The notes beneath the pieces were generated by a model, which worked only from the letters and a program-made list of their open reading frames with translations, was not told the origin of the DNA and ran no database searches. Below are positions 17,552 to 26,092 of a stretch of 51,137 nucleotides of DNA, piece by piece. The stretch's first letter is position 1. Each line of letters opens with the position of its first letter. Location of the stretch: the NCBI RefSeq assembly GCF_003946145.1, contig NZ_RHOC01000013.1:1-51137 (forward strand), given 5' to 3'. Made by a program: the position numbers and the translations under genes. Source of the DNA: Levilactobacillus huananensis (GTDB lineage Bacteria; Bacillota; Bacilli; Lactobacillales; Lactobacillaceae).

Positions 17552-18346
17552 TTGATAACCATTAAATCAGCACGTGAAATTGAAAAAATGGCGGAGTCCG
17601 GAGCCGTTTTAGCCGGTGTCCACAAGGGATTACGTGACATCATTAAACCCGGGATTTCCAGCTGGGAAATCGAACGGTTTGCCAACAAGTATATTGAAGA
17701 ACACGGTGCCACCCCTTCCGAAAAGGGATTTGAAGGTTACAAGTATGCCACCTGTGTCAGTGTCAACGACGAAGTGGCCCACGCCATTCCTCGTAAGGAG
17801 CTCTTACTCAAGGAAGGCGACATTGTCGCAGTTGACATGACCGTCAACCTGGATGGCTTTGAGAGTGACTCCTGCTGGACCTACGCGGTTGGCAAGATCA
17901 GTCCGGAAGCCCAACACCTGATGGATGTGACCAAGAAGTCTCTGTACCTGGGGATTGATCAAGCTATCGTTGGTAACCGGATCGGTGATATTGGTCACGC
18001 TATCCAAGCCTACACGGAAGGTCAAGAACACATGGGAGATGTCCGTGAGTTAATCGGCCACGGGATTCAACCAACGATGCATGAACAACCGAATGTTCCC
18101 AACTACGGTGAAGCCGGTAAGGGACTACGGTTACGGGCCGGAATGACCATCACCATCGAACCCATGATCAACCTGGGAACTTGGGAGATTGCCACTCGTC
18201 AAACTGCTGATAAGTCTTGGGATTACTACGTGACAGCCGATGGATCTCTGTCCGCACAATACGAACACACTCTGGTTATCACTGATGATGGTCCTAAGAT
18301 CCTAACCTCACAAGGCGACGAGATCGACAAGAAGTACCAACTCTAA
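17552..18346 (+). CDS. map: Methionine aminopeptidase, type I
   Basis: Begins with a TTG codon placed 4 bases after GAGGAGGTAA; no ATG fits. The 264-residue protein has the five metal ligands in order: D in VAVDMTVNLDG, D in FESDSCWTY, H in IGHGIQPTMHE, E in TIEPMI and E in YEHTLVI. It removes the initiator methionine from new proteins in the cytoplasm and is essential in most bacteria. Terminated by 18375-18410. Confidence 0.95.
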   Translation: MITIKSAREIEKMAESGAVLAGVHKGLRDIIKPGISSWEIERFANKYIEEHGATPSEKGFEGYKYATCVSVNDEVAHAIPRKELLLKEGDIVAVDMTVNLDGFESDSCWTYAVGKISPEAQHLMDVTKKSLYLGIDQAIVGNRIGDIGHAIQAYTEGQEHMGDVRELIGHGIQPTMHEQPNVPNYGEAGKGLRLRAGMTITIEPMINLGTWEIATRQTADKSWDYYVTADGSLSAQYEHTLVITDDGPKILTSQGDEIDKKYQL

Positions 18347-18374
18347 TTCTAAAATCTAATCAAGCTTTCAATTT

Positions 18375-18410
18375 AGAGTGAGGATCAGTTTTGATTCTCA
18401 CTCTTTTGTT
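18375..18410 (+). terminator. Rho-independent terminator of map
   Basis: AGAGTGAG (18375-18382) pairs with CTCACTCT (18397-18404), with ATCA/TTGAT extending the stem, followed by TTTGTTTT. Confidence 0.9.
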
Positions 18411-18460
18411 TTACACTGAAGGTAATAAAAAGGCGTCATTCAGTCAGGAGGTAACAACAA

Positions 18461-19180
18461 TTGACCTTAACCAATCAAACCTCGGAGGATACTATCCAAA
18501 CAATCTTCGACCATATCGCCCCACAGTATGACCAGATGAATGGTCTCATTAGTCTGGGGACTCATCGCATCTGGCGAAAACGTGTCATGGACCTGATGAC
18601 CGTTCAACCCGGAGACTTTGCTCTCGACCTTTGCTGCGGCACGGGTGACTGGACGTTAACCCTCGCCCAAGCAGTCGGCCCCCGTGGCCAAGTGGTGGGC
18701 TTAGATTTCAGTTCGGTCATGCTTCAAGAAGCCACGCACAAGGTGCGATCAGCTGGTTTGCAAGACCGCATCACCTTGCGTCAGGGCGATGCCATGCATC
18801 TGCCCTACCCAGACAATAGTTTCAACGTCGTCACAATTGGTTTCGGCCTGCGAAACGTCCCCGATGCCAATCAGGTTCTCGGCGAGATGGCCCGAGTGGT
18901 CAAACCCGGCGGCCAAGTGGTCTGCCTCGAAACCTCACAACCTAACAACCGGTTGGTCCATGCCGGCTGGCAGCTCTACTTTGGTCACATGGTTCCCATG
19001 ATGGGGCGCCTGGTTCATCATTACCAGGCCTACAATTACCTCCAAAGTTCAACGCATCGCTTCGTCTCCGTGACTGAGTTGGTGGCGATGTTTGAAGCGG
19101 CAGGACTAACGCAAGTCCACTATGAGCGCTTCAATTTGGGGGCTGCGGCGGTCCACTTTGGAACGAAACCGTATCAGTAA
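18461..19180 (+). CDS. menG: Demethylmenaquinone methyltransferase (UbiE/MenG)
   Basis: A TTG start at 18461 follows AGGAGGTAAC. The 239-residue class I SAM methyltransferase starts with the family signature FDHIAPQYDQMNGLISLGTHRIWRK and has the SAM loop LDLCCGTGDWT, the GFGLRNVPD post-motif and KPGGQVVCLETS. It methylates demethylmenaquinone. No other menaquinone gene is in the window; many lactobacilli keep late menaquinone genes to use external precursors for respiration. Confidence 0.9.
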   Translation: MTLTNQTSEDTIQTIFDHIAPQYDQMNGLISLGTHRIWRKRVMDLMTVQPGDFALDLCCGTGDWTLTLAQAVGPRGQVVGLDFSSVMLQEATHKVRSAGLQDRITLRQGDAMHLPYPDNSFNVVTIGFGLRNVPDANQVLGEMARVVKPGGQVVCLETSQPNNRLVHAGWQLYFGHMVPMMGRLVHHYQAYNYLQSSTHRFVSVTELVAMFEAAGLTQVHYERFNLGAAAVHFGTKPYQ

Positions 19181-19193
19181 TCAGCAAGCTAAG

Positions 19194-19258
19194 TAAAATA
19201 GGCTTGAATCTCTATTATCCCTTACGAAAGAGGATGCTAAAGATTCGAGCCTATTTTA
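19194..19258. terminator. Bidirectional hairpin between menG and the glycosylase gene
   Basis: A 17-bp near-perfect stem (one mismatch) from 19195 to 19257 with A-rich and T-rich flanks, serving the convergent genes. Confidence 0.75.
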
Positions 19259-19292
19259 AGTATTTCCCCATCAATCTTGTATTCATCCCGAC

Positions 19293-19922
19293 TTATTTCC
19301 ACCCGTGTCCTTCGCGATCCCAGTCACGCTTTCGACTACCGGAGACAAAGGGATTACCGGCCACAGTAAAGCGCAACGGCCGGTCCTGCCAACTTCCCGC
19401 AGACACACCTATCCGCGATGTTGCCGCTATTTCACGCGGAATACGTGTCGCAGTTGGCGTAATCGTCAAATTCTGAGCACCTAACATTGTACGGTTCAAG
19501 CCCTTGGACTGAATGCCCAGGGCCGCCATCAACTTCCCTGGCCCATTCGTAACTTCTGGCACCGGTTTATCGCGGTTCTGTTGCATCAAGTTGAGGCCCT
19601 CATGTGGTTCAATACCACGAATCAGGATTCCCTGTGGTGTCCCTTCGGCCTGGGTCGCCACATCAAACATGTAATAGCCTCGTAGTGTGTAAATATAGAT
19701 GGTTCCTGGCACATCGTACAGGGCCGCATTGGCCGCAGTATGTCGCCCGTTAAAAGCGTGGGCCGCGGTGTCTTGTTCCCCGAGATAGGCCTCAGCTTCG
19801 ACAATCCACCCACTCATAGTTCCACCTGATGTTTGATAAACCAGTTCGTGCCCTAACAAGTCCTGAGCAATCTGGGATGTTGGTCGTCCCGTAAAGAAAT
19901 TCGCTAATGCATCTGACATCAT
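19293..19922 (-). CDS. DNA-3-methyladenine glycosylase, AAG/MPG type
   Basis: A 209-residue enzyme with the AAG signature: IVEAEAYLGEQDTAAHAFNGRHTAANAALYDVPGTIYIYTLRGYYMFDV, followed by GILIRGIEP and NGPGKLMAALGI. The Glu in VEAEAY is the catalytic base of the family. It removes alkylated purines, starting base-excision repair. The window also encodes a Tag-like protein (46082-46630). It is divergent from the DUF488 gene and preceded by GGGAGG. Confidence 0.93.
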   Translation of the reverse strand: MMSDALANFFTGRPTSQIAQDLLGHELVYQTSGGTMSGWIVEAEAYLGEQDTAAHAFNGRHTAANAALYDVPGTIYIYTLRGYYMFDVATQAEGTPQGILIRGIEPHEGLNLMQQNRDKPVPEVTNGPGKLMAALGIQSKGLNRTMLGAQNLTITPTATRIPREIAATSRIGVSAGSWQDRPLRFTVAGNPFVSGSRKRDWDREGHGWK

Positions 19923-19970
19923 TTGCCTCCCATTTGCTATGTTAGAATAAAGCCATGGAGATGATTCCTT

Positions 19971-20372
19971 ATGGCAATTAAGTGTGAAAGAATTTATACA
20001 AAACCCGCTGATCTCAACGGTTACCGCGTCTTAGTCGACCGGCTTTGGCCACGTGGTATCTCAAAAGTGACTGCACAATTGGCGTCATGGGAAAAGGAAA
20101 TGGGCCCCACTACCGACTTACGCAAGTGGTTCAACCATGACCCAGAGAAGTTCCCAGAATTCAAAAAACGCTACCTGGCCGAAATTGAAGCCAACGAAGC
20201 ATTACCAGCTTTCTTGAATCTGATCACCGAGCAGCTCTCCGAGCAAGATATCATCTTATTATACGGTGCTAAGGATGAAGAACATAATCAGGCCATCATT
20301 TTAAAAGAATTTCTCCTTAAGCATCTGGCAGATCGCGTACCTGCCGAACGACTGACAGACTCAGGTCATTAG
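19971..20372 (+). CDS. DUF488 family protein (YeaO-like)
   Basis: A 133-residue protein with the hallmark VLVDRLWPRGISK near the start and the LYGAKDEEHNQAIILKEFL ending common to DUF488. Function is not established. The gene runs 56 bases into the end of the oppositely oriented HAD gene, so both C-termini share sequence on opposite strands. Confidence 0.9.
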   Translation: MAIKCERIYTKPADLNGYRVLVDRLWPRGISKVTAQLASWEKEMGPTTDLRKWFNHDPEKFPEFKKRYLAEIEANEALPAFLNLITEQLSEQDIILLYGAKDEEHNQAIILKEFLLKHLADRVPAERLTDSGH

Positions 20373-20994
20373 TCCGAGTCACCATGATGGTCGCACCAGC
20401 TAAAGGAACGGGGTTGATACCGATCACCCGACAACCAGCCGCAACGGCCGACTGTACCCCAGTTACGGTATCCTCGAACGCCACGCACGCTCTGGGATCG
20501 CAACCAATCAATTTTGCCGCAGCTAGATAGACATCCGGAGCGGGCTTACTGGCCTTGAGTTGCCGAGCGTCCACGATATGTGGAAAATACCCCCGCAGTC
20601 CCAGGTGATCAATCTCACTGGCCGCATTGGTCGATGCTGAGGCCACGGCTAGTGGATAACCAGCTTGCGTCAATTTCTGCAGAAAATCCGGAATGCCGGG
20701 TAAACAGTTTGCCGGAGTCAGAACGGTCACATACTGCTTGTACAGTGCATCTTCATGGTTCGTGATCATTTGTCTCTGTCTCACATTAAAGTCCCTCTGA
20801 CGGCTTACAGAGGCCAGTATGGCCTCCAATGAGTCTTCTCGACTCATTCCTGGTAATTTGGCAGCTAATTCGGCCGTCCAGGGAATCCCCAATTCGGTGG
20901 CAATTGCCTGCCATGATCGCAGGTGATACTGCCACGAGTCGGCTAAAACCCCGTGGAGATCGAATAAGCATCCTGGTCGTTGTTGTGTTGGCAT
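20317..20994 (-). CDS. HAD hydrolase, beta-phosphoglucomutase-like, altered active site
   Basis: A 225-residue HAD with a helical cap, matching beta-PGM in length and order: motif I CLFDLHGVLADS (D12), SASTNAASEI (motif II Ser), KPAPDVYLAAA (motif III Lys) and FEDTVTGVQSAVAAG (motif IV). In beta-PGM and most HAD phosphatases, motif I is DxD and the second Asp is the acid/base; here it is His14 (codon CAC). The gene is alone, not with maltose phosphorylase. It could be a phosphatase or mutase with changed chemistry. Start backed by AAGGAGGAG. Confidence 0.85.
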   Translation of the reverse strand: MPTQQRPGCLFDLHGVLADSWQYHLRSWQAIATELGIPWTAELAAKLPGMSREDSLEAILASVSRQRDFNVRQRQMITNHEDALYKQYVTVLTPANCLPGIPDFLQKLTQAGYPLAVASASTNAASEIDHLGLRGYFPHIVDARQLKASKPAPDVYLAAAKLIGCDPRACVAFEDTVTGVQSAVAAGCRVIGINPVPLAGATIMVTRTNDLSLSVVRQVRDLPDA

Positions 20995-21042
20995 GTGCTT
21001 TCTCCTCCTTCGAGCCTTTTTCTGACTTTATTATAACTGATC

Positions 21043-21081
21043 CTAAAATGGTTCACTGCCTCATTTAGGGCAGTGAACCAT
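21043..21081 (-). terminator. Rho-independent terminator of the second usp gene
   Basis: TGGTTCACTGCC (21049-21060) pairs perfectly with GGCAGTGAACCA (21069-21080); on the minus strand TTTTAG follows. Confidence 0.85.
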
Positions 21082-21088
21082 GATTTGT

Positions 21089-21547
21089 TTATCGAATAAC
21101 AATAACCGAGACGTCGGACTTCTTTGCCAGACGCAACCCAATGGCACCAGGACGGCCGTGGCTGGCAAAGTCAACATCGGCCCCTGAAACGATCAGATCA
21201 GGTTCGAACTCTGGAACAATCTTTTGAAGAATAACGTCATCGACGTCGCCACCCTCACCCACAATGGCACGAACATCTTCGACGCCAAAGGCTCTGGCTC
21301 TATTTGCGTAGTCTTGCACAATGGCTTTCAAGTGATCGCGCTTTTGGTTGAGTTTGTCGGGCATCAAGGACTCATAGATACTGATATCATTGTTCTCGAG
21401 TACGGAGGCAATCCCCAGATGAGCCTGATAGTCCCGGGCCATCGTTAACGCGAACCGGAAAGCCCGGCTCGTCGACGGCCGGTCGTCCTCGTCAATCGTG
21501 ATTAATATCCGCCGGAAAAATAGTGGATTATTACTTTCGTCTGCCAT
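21089..21547 (-). CDS. Universal stress protein, UspA family
   Basis: A 152-residue single Usp domain starting FRRILITIDEDDRPSTSRAFRFALTMA and ending with VSGADVDFASHGRPGAIGLRLAKKSDVSVIVIR. The usual G-2x-G-9x-G-S/T nucleotide loop is degraded (ASHGRPGAIGLRLAKKS), so ATP binding is less certain than for the first Usp at 2757. Monocistronic, with GGAGGGG before the start and its own terminator. Confidence 0.88.
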   Translation of the reverse strand: MADESNNPLFFRRILITIDEDDRPSTSRAFRFALTMARDYQAHLGIASVLENNDISIYESLMPDKLNQKRDHLKAIVQDYANRARAFGVEDVRAIVGEGGDVDDVILQKIVPEFEPDLIVSGADVDFASHGRPGAIGLRLAKKSDVSVIVIR

Positions 21548-21740
21548 AAAACCCCTCCTGCAATGATTGGTGACACGAGCCTATTGTATCATATCTGATG
21601 GGAAAGAAGCCGTTTGCCCCATAACATTTTACCAAGCATAATCTAGTCAACAATTAACCCTTTTAAATCTAAATCAGCTAGTGTATGGTTGAAATAAAGC
21701 GATATTTACATAACGCGCCCAACTCACGGAGGTGCCACCA

Positions 21741-23018
21741 ATGCCAACTGACCCTGACTTCAAGTTTTGCCTACACTGTGGTCAAAAAATCCCCATAGAA
21801 TCCACGTTTTGCCCGCACTGTGGCACGAAGCAGCCTACAGAAAAGTTTACCGATTCACGAGAGACTGGACCTTCTGCGGATCCCAACATTGCGTCTGAAT
21901 CAGATGCGCAACTTGAAACAGTCTCAACGTCACAACCAGCTCCAGAAACACCTTCAACACCTGCCTCAGAAGTAGACATGGATCCCACCAACCAGTCAAA
22001 TATGGTCAATGCCTTTGACCGCGCCATCAAGGCGGCTTTTACCCTCAAAGGACGGTTCTCCCGGGCAGACTATTGGTGGTTCTACTTGGACACTCTCTTA
22101 ATCACTTTAGTTGTCATGGGTCTCTTCACTTTGGTCTTTTTCGCCAAAAGCTTGACCCTGACTCCCGGCAAGTACATCGCCTTTTTCCTAATTGGTGCGG
22201 TGGTGGCCTTGCTCAGTGTGTTCCAGTTCACTGCCACTATTCGCCGCCTACACGACACTAATCATTCTGGCCACTTTCTTTGGTTATCCTTGATTCCAAC
22301 CATTGGTCCCATTATCTTGATCGTCCTCCTCACCCAGCCTGCGGTGACCGTCAACAACCGCTTCAACCAGCCACAATCACCAAAAGCTTGGACGAAGAAG
22401 TGGTGGCCTTGGACAATCCTAGCAGCTCTAACACTAGTCTTCGCCTTCTCCTATATCTCAATGAGTACAATGACTCGAGCCGCTATTATTTCCATCAATC
22501 AAACGGCAGACCAGTCCACTGACAAGTCCTCTACCGGGGGAAATTTAACTCTTCAAGATTCTCAGGTTCAACTTAGCCAAGAGCACACCTATCCCATCAC
22601 CTACCAAAACAAGAGCTGGGCAAAATCCATCTTTGCCATCGACAAGGTGGTCGTCGCCAAGACAGCTAAGCCAGTCAAGCTCGATAACAGCGATAAGCAA
22701 CAGGCCTTCAATGGCGTCATTGCAGTTCACTTCAAGATTAAAGCTGGTCGCGACATCGCCGCTTACCCAACACAAGCCACATTAAACACCAATCTCGGCC
22801 AGCAGGTGAATTCTGATATGAGCCTAAGTGATACCTTCGACGGCGATCTGAATAAAGGCACGAGTCAAGCCGGTAACGTCTATTTTCTCTTGCCAAACCT
22901 CAAGTCGGCTGCCAGCATCACGTCTATTCGCCTAAAATGGGATGCTTTTTACGATACCAACGATGAAAACGACAACGACTTTGCGAAAAACTTCGATACA
23001 ACTTTAAAATTAAACTAG
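21741..23018 (+). CDS. Zinc-ribbon / DUF805 membrane protein with external C-terminal domain
   Basis: The start at 21741 is set by the CGGAGG site; an upstream GTG overlaps it. Order of parts in 425 residues: a zinc ribbon (CLHCGQ-12x-CPHCG, about residues 8-30), an acidic, low-complexity linker to about 95, a DUF805 module (FSRADYWWFYLD, then three to four membrane segments with RRLHDTNHSGHFLW), another membrane segment near 225, and an external region of about 170 residues resembling DUF4352-type domains. No enzyme motif. Possibly a sensor of envelope state. Single gene with a strong terminator. Confidence 0.8.
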   Translation: MPTDPDFKFCLHCGQKIPIESTFCPHCGTKQPTEKFTDSRETGPSADPNIASESDAQLETVSTSQPAPETPSTPASEVDMDPTNQSNMVNAFDRAIKAAFTLKGRFSRADYWWFYLDTLLITLVVMGLFTLVFFAKSLTLTPGKYIAFFLIGAVVALLSVFQFTATIRRLHDTNHSGHFLWLSLIPTIGPIILIVLLTQPAVTVNNRFNQPQSPKAWTKKWWPWTILAALTLVFAFSYISMSTMTRAAIISINQTADQSTDKSSTGGNLTLQDSQVQLSQEHTYPITYQNKSWAKSIFAIDKVVVAKTAKPVKLDNSDKQQAFNGVIAVHFKIKAGRDIAAYPTQATLNTNLGQQVNSDMSLSDTFDGDLNKGTSQAGNVYFLLPNLKSAASITSIRLKWDAFYDTNDENDNDFAKNFDTTLKLN

Positions 23019-23042
23019 ACGCTCTGTATCTTAGCTCAAATG

Positions 23043-23098
23043 AAAAGAGTCACCGGCAACCTTCCCTTTACGGAGAGGTGCCGGTGACTCTTGTTTTT
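23043..23098 (+). terminator. Rho-independent terminator
   Basis: AAGAGTCACCGGCA (23044-23057) pairs perfectly with TGCCGGTGACTCTT (23079-23092), followed by GTTTTTG. Confidence 0.9.
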
Positions 23099-23287
23099 GT
23101 TCAGTTTAATTTGACCTGTTGAGAACCGTCAGATAGAAGAACGTGACTCTCGCCGAGTGCTCTGAATACTGGCAGTCTCGGAAACGTGTTCGTTCAGGCT
23201 GCCCTTCCGTTTAGTCTCGACCAGCCCTCGTTCGGCTTCGCCCAACGGGTACTGATCACAACTCTGGTTCAAGCCCGCGTTTACACG

Positions 23288-24901
23288 CTATCTGGCGTGG
23301 TCTGGTGACAAGATCATTGGCCCGCGAACCGCACGTGGCAATTCGACAGTAATCCGGCGGATAACCACTGGTTGTGGCACGACCACAGGTGCCGTCTTTG
23401 GCTTGGCAGCCAACATGTGCCAGATAGAATGTAATAACAGCACACAGACAAACATCAGTGGGAACCCAGCAATTGTGGAAACCGTCTGAACGGTCTTGAA
23501 GCCCCCGACCATCACAATCCCGAAGGAGAAGAAGATGAAGACAACCACCCAGACCATCCGATTCCAACGACTTGGTTCTTCACCGTCATCCAAGTGAAGA
23601 CTGGTGAAGGACGACACGATGAAGGCTGATGACGAAATCGTTGTGGCTAAGAAAATGAAACATGAGATACAGTACAGTGCCAAGATAATCATCTTAAAGG
23701 GCAACGTTGCAATCACCGTGGCAACCACAGCAGCTTGACCTTGCGTGTTTAAGATGTGAACCAGGTTAACGGCTCCGGTACGTTGTAACCACAAGGAGTA
23801 GCCACCAAAGATGGCATAGAAGCTCATGCACCCTAAAGCCCCATAAGTCAACATTCCCACGAGGACTTGACGAATCGTCCGTCCCTTAGAAATCCGGGCA
23901 ATGAAGAGCCCCATGACGGGCATATAGGAGAGCCACCAACCCCAGTAGAAAATCGTTTCCTGCTGAGCAGTATTATCTCCCCCGTTAGGTAAGGTGTTAG
24001 TCGACATGGCCACAAACTTTTGGGCCATTAATCCAATACTATTTGTTTCAGAATTTAAAATATAAACTGTGGGTCCAATAATTAAAATTATCGCTAATAG
24101 CCCCAGCGCCGTCCAAATATGGGCGGAACTTAAGCGGTTGATCCCACCGTTTAAACCATGGAAGACCGTAACCGCAAACAGAATAAATAGAATCACAAAG
24201 AGTTCAATTTTTAGCATCAAATTATCTTGAACACCGGTAAGCCGGCTTAAAACCTTGGAGATAATTGGAATTTCCATCCCCACGGACGATCCAATTCCGC
24301 CCATGATACCAAAAACGACCAAGAAGTCCACGACGTGCCGCGCAATAACCTTGCCCTTACTATCCCCCTGAAGACTGGTGATAGCGGCACTAACCCGCTG
24401 AACCTTGGCGTGCTTGACGTACAACACGTAAGCAATCGCAATGGTGGCTGGCGCAAACATCATCCAAGCCATGGGACCCCAGTTGAACTGCCCCAACATG
24501 TGTGCTGCGCTGTAAGCCTCTCCGGAGAAAGGCTTCAGTCCAAACGCTGGGTGTTGTAAGTAGCGCAATGGGTCCACGATGGACAGCATCAAGATGCTGG
24601 CATCGATCGCCGTAGCGAAGACCATGGACCCCCACTGGAAGTTACTATAGTGAGGCTTGTCTTCCGGGTCACCAAGTTTTACCTTACCAAATTTACCAAA
24701 TGCCAAATACATAAAAAATAAAAAGTTGACCACGTACACCATCATATAGGCCCATGACATGCGAGTATCAATCCAATTCAAGATGGCGCTCAGACTAGTC
24801 TGTAACTGGCCACCGCCTAAAATGAATAACAATGACGCGAGTATAAATAACACGATGGTTGGTACGAATACTAACTTATCAATATTTTTACGCGCTAAAA
24901 T
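23288..24901 (-). CDS. BCCT family betaine/choline/carnitine transporter, probable AUU start
   Basis: About 537 residues with 12 membrane segments, including the BCCT signature region WGWWLSYMPVMGLFIARISKGRTIRQVL and the FNWGPMAWMMFAPATIAIAYVLY segment. Such carriers import glycine betaine or carnitine for osmotic protection. The frame is open from a TGA at 24914-24916, and between there and a GTG at 24853 there is no ATG, GTG or TTG. A strong GGAGG (24909-24913) sits 7 bases before an ATT codon at 24899-24901 that begins I-L-A-R-K-N-I-D-K-L. The GTG at 24853 lacks a ribosome site and would cut into the N-terminus. Confidence 0.85.
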   Translation of the reverse strand: MLARKNIDKLVFVPTIVLFILASLLFILGGGQLQTSLSAILNWIDTRMSWAYMMVYVVNFLFFMYLAFGKFGKVKLGDPEDKPHYSNFQWGSMVFATAIDASILMLSIVDPLRYLQHPAFGLKPFSGEAYSAAHMLGQFNWGPMAWMMFAPATIAIAYVLYVKHAKVQRVSAAITSLQGDSKGKVIARHVVDFLVVFGIMGGIGSSVGMEIPIISKVLSRLTGVQDNLMLKIELFVILFILFAVTVFHGLNGGINRLSSAHIWTALGLLAIILIIGPTVYILNSETNSIGLMAQKFVAMSTNTLPNGGDNTAQQETIFYWGWWLSYMPVMGLFIARISKGRTIRQVLVGMLTYGALGCMSFYAIFGGYSLWLQRTGAVNLVHILNTQGQAAVVATVIATLPFKMIILALYCISCFIFLATTISSSAFIVSSFTSLHLDDGEEPSRWNRMVWVVVFIFFSFGIVMVGGFKTVQTVSTIAGFPLMFVCVLLLHSIWHMLAAKPKTAPVVVPQPVVIRRITVELPRAVRGPMILSPDHAR

Positions 24902-25085
24902 AAATAATCCTCCTCATTTGATTCCTGAGAAATCCGATGGACTCCCAGCGGCACCACTTCAGAAGAGATTGTACGAAAAAAGCGCTGTTACCAGGTCGTC
25001 TTACGAGCCACCTGTACAGCGCCTAACGGTTGTATACAAATTGCCTTCGCAAATCTTCTTAAAGCGATATCCACAACCCATTATA
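24902..25085 (-). promoter_or_regulatory. Promoter and structured leader of the BCCT gene
   Basis: On the minus strand a TATAAT (25080-25085, poor -35) is followed by a leader of about 170 nt. GGTTGT pairs with ACAACC around an internal CGC/GCG stem, then comes the palindrome TTGTATACAA (25030-25039), then an intrinsic terminator (24975-25022), then the ribosome site. This is the order of a transcription-attenuating leader. I cannot match it to a known riboswitch class. Confidence 0.55.
24975..25022 (-). terminator. Terminator inside the BCCT leader
   Basis: GCGCTGT (24982-24988) pairs with ACAGCGC (25016-25022), with CCAGGT/ACCTG inside and TTTTTTCG after it on the minus strand. It lies between the promoter and the gene, so it can only act as an attenuator or as the end of a short RNA. 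Confidence 0.75.
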
Positions 25086-25209
25086 CGCGGAAGCAATGAT
25101 TAGTAAAATCTAGCACTACAATAAGATTTTTAAACTGCAATTAAAGCGGTTACACGCCCTATCATGATAGGAATCTAAGAATTTGATTAGAATTTACGTT
25201 TCCGCTCTT

Positions 25210-25824
25210 TTAAGCCTTGTCGCCGAGCTTGTCTGCCCAACGTGCCTTTGCAGCGGCATTTCCGGCCTCACTATTGTCAATCTTCTTAATAGCCCGGGCT
25301 GGATTACCCACGATAACCACGTTATCCCCAAAGGACTTCGTCACGACCGAACCAGCGCCGACGACCACGTTATCTCCCAGCGTGACTCCCGGAAGAATCG
25401 TGACCCGACCACCCAACCAAGCATTGTTGCCAATGGTAATGGGGGCCCCCATCTCAACGTCATTCTTCCGAGCCATGGCGTTTAATGGATGGACTGGCGT
25501 GTAGAGGCCGATGTTGGGACCAAAGTAGCAGTTCTCCCCAATCGTAATCGGACAGGTATCTAGGAACGTCATATCATAGTTCCCGTAGAAATGATTCCCG
25601 ATGTGGATGTTCCAACCGTAATCAAACTTGAAACCCGCTTCAACGAAGAAATCGTCGCCGGTATCTTCGATTAACTCACGATAACCATTGTTTCTTTCTG
25701 CATTATCATCTAGCTGATTGACTGCCCGTAATTGTTTACGTGCCACCATCCGCCGTGCGATAAGTTCCTTGTCAAATTGTTCATACGGTTGTCCCGCCGT
25801 CATCTTTTCTCGTTCCGTTGCCAT
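25210..25824 (-). CDS. Maltose/galactoside-type O-acetyltransferase
   Basis: The start at 25824 follows GAGGAG; a GTG 12 bases earlier overlaps that site. The 204-residue protein has the N-terminal Mac domain (TEREKMTAGQPYEQFDKEL) and a left-handed beta helix made of hexapeptide repeats (ITIGNNAWLGGRVTILPGVTLGDNVVVGAGSVVTKSF), with the catalytic His in PVHPLN. It transfers acetyl from acetyl-CoA to sugars. No sugar operon is next to it. Confidence 0.93.
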   Translation of the reverse strand: MATEREKMTAGQPYEQFDKELIARRMVARKQLRAVNQLDDNAERNNGYRELIEDTGDDFFVEAGFKFDYGWNIHIGNHFYGNYDMTFLDTCPITIGENCYFGPNIGLYTPVHPLNAMARKNDVEMGAPITIGNNAWLGGRVTILPGVTLGDNVVVGAGSVVTKSFGDNVVIVGNPARAIKKIDNSEAGNAAAKARWADKLGDKA

Positions 25825-26092
25825 ATCTTGAATCACTCCTCTTGCGTTTCATGATAACACGCGATTGGTCTGGCCCCCAAATCAGTTCGCATTGACAACT
25901 GGTCAGATAACTGACTTTTCGCTTAATCGGCCTGGTTTACGGATACCTGCTTATCCGATTCATACGACAACGTTAGGCTTCATTTTCGACACAAACTATA
26001 AGCCAACCAAAAAATTCTCATTTCAAGATTAAGTGGCCAACACTGCCAGACGAGATCACCGGCAACTGCAGGCAACCAATTTACATCTATTT

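Noticed and set aside
23019-23287. Gene in the gap after the DUF805 protein
   Set aside because: Apart from the terminator at 23043-23098 only shadow frames without ribosome sites are seen.
24887-24917. ATG at 24917 as BCCT start
   Set aside because: It is in another frame, ends after nine codons (MRRIIYFSA) and overlaps the ribosome site itself.
24902-25085. c-di-AMP (ydaO) riboswitch before the BCCT gene
   Set aside because: Function would fit, but the conserved GGGG and GACC blocks of that class are not present.
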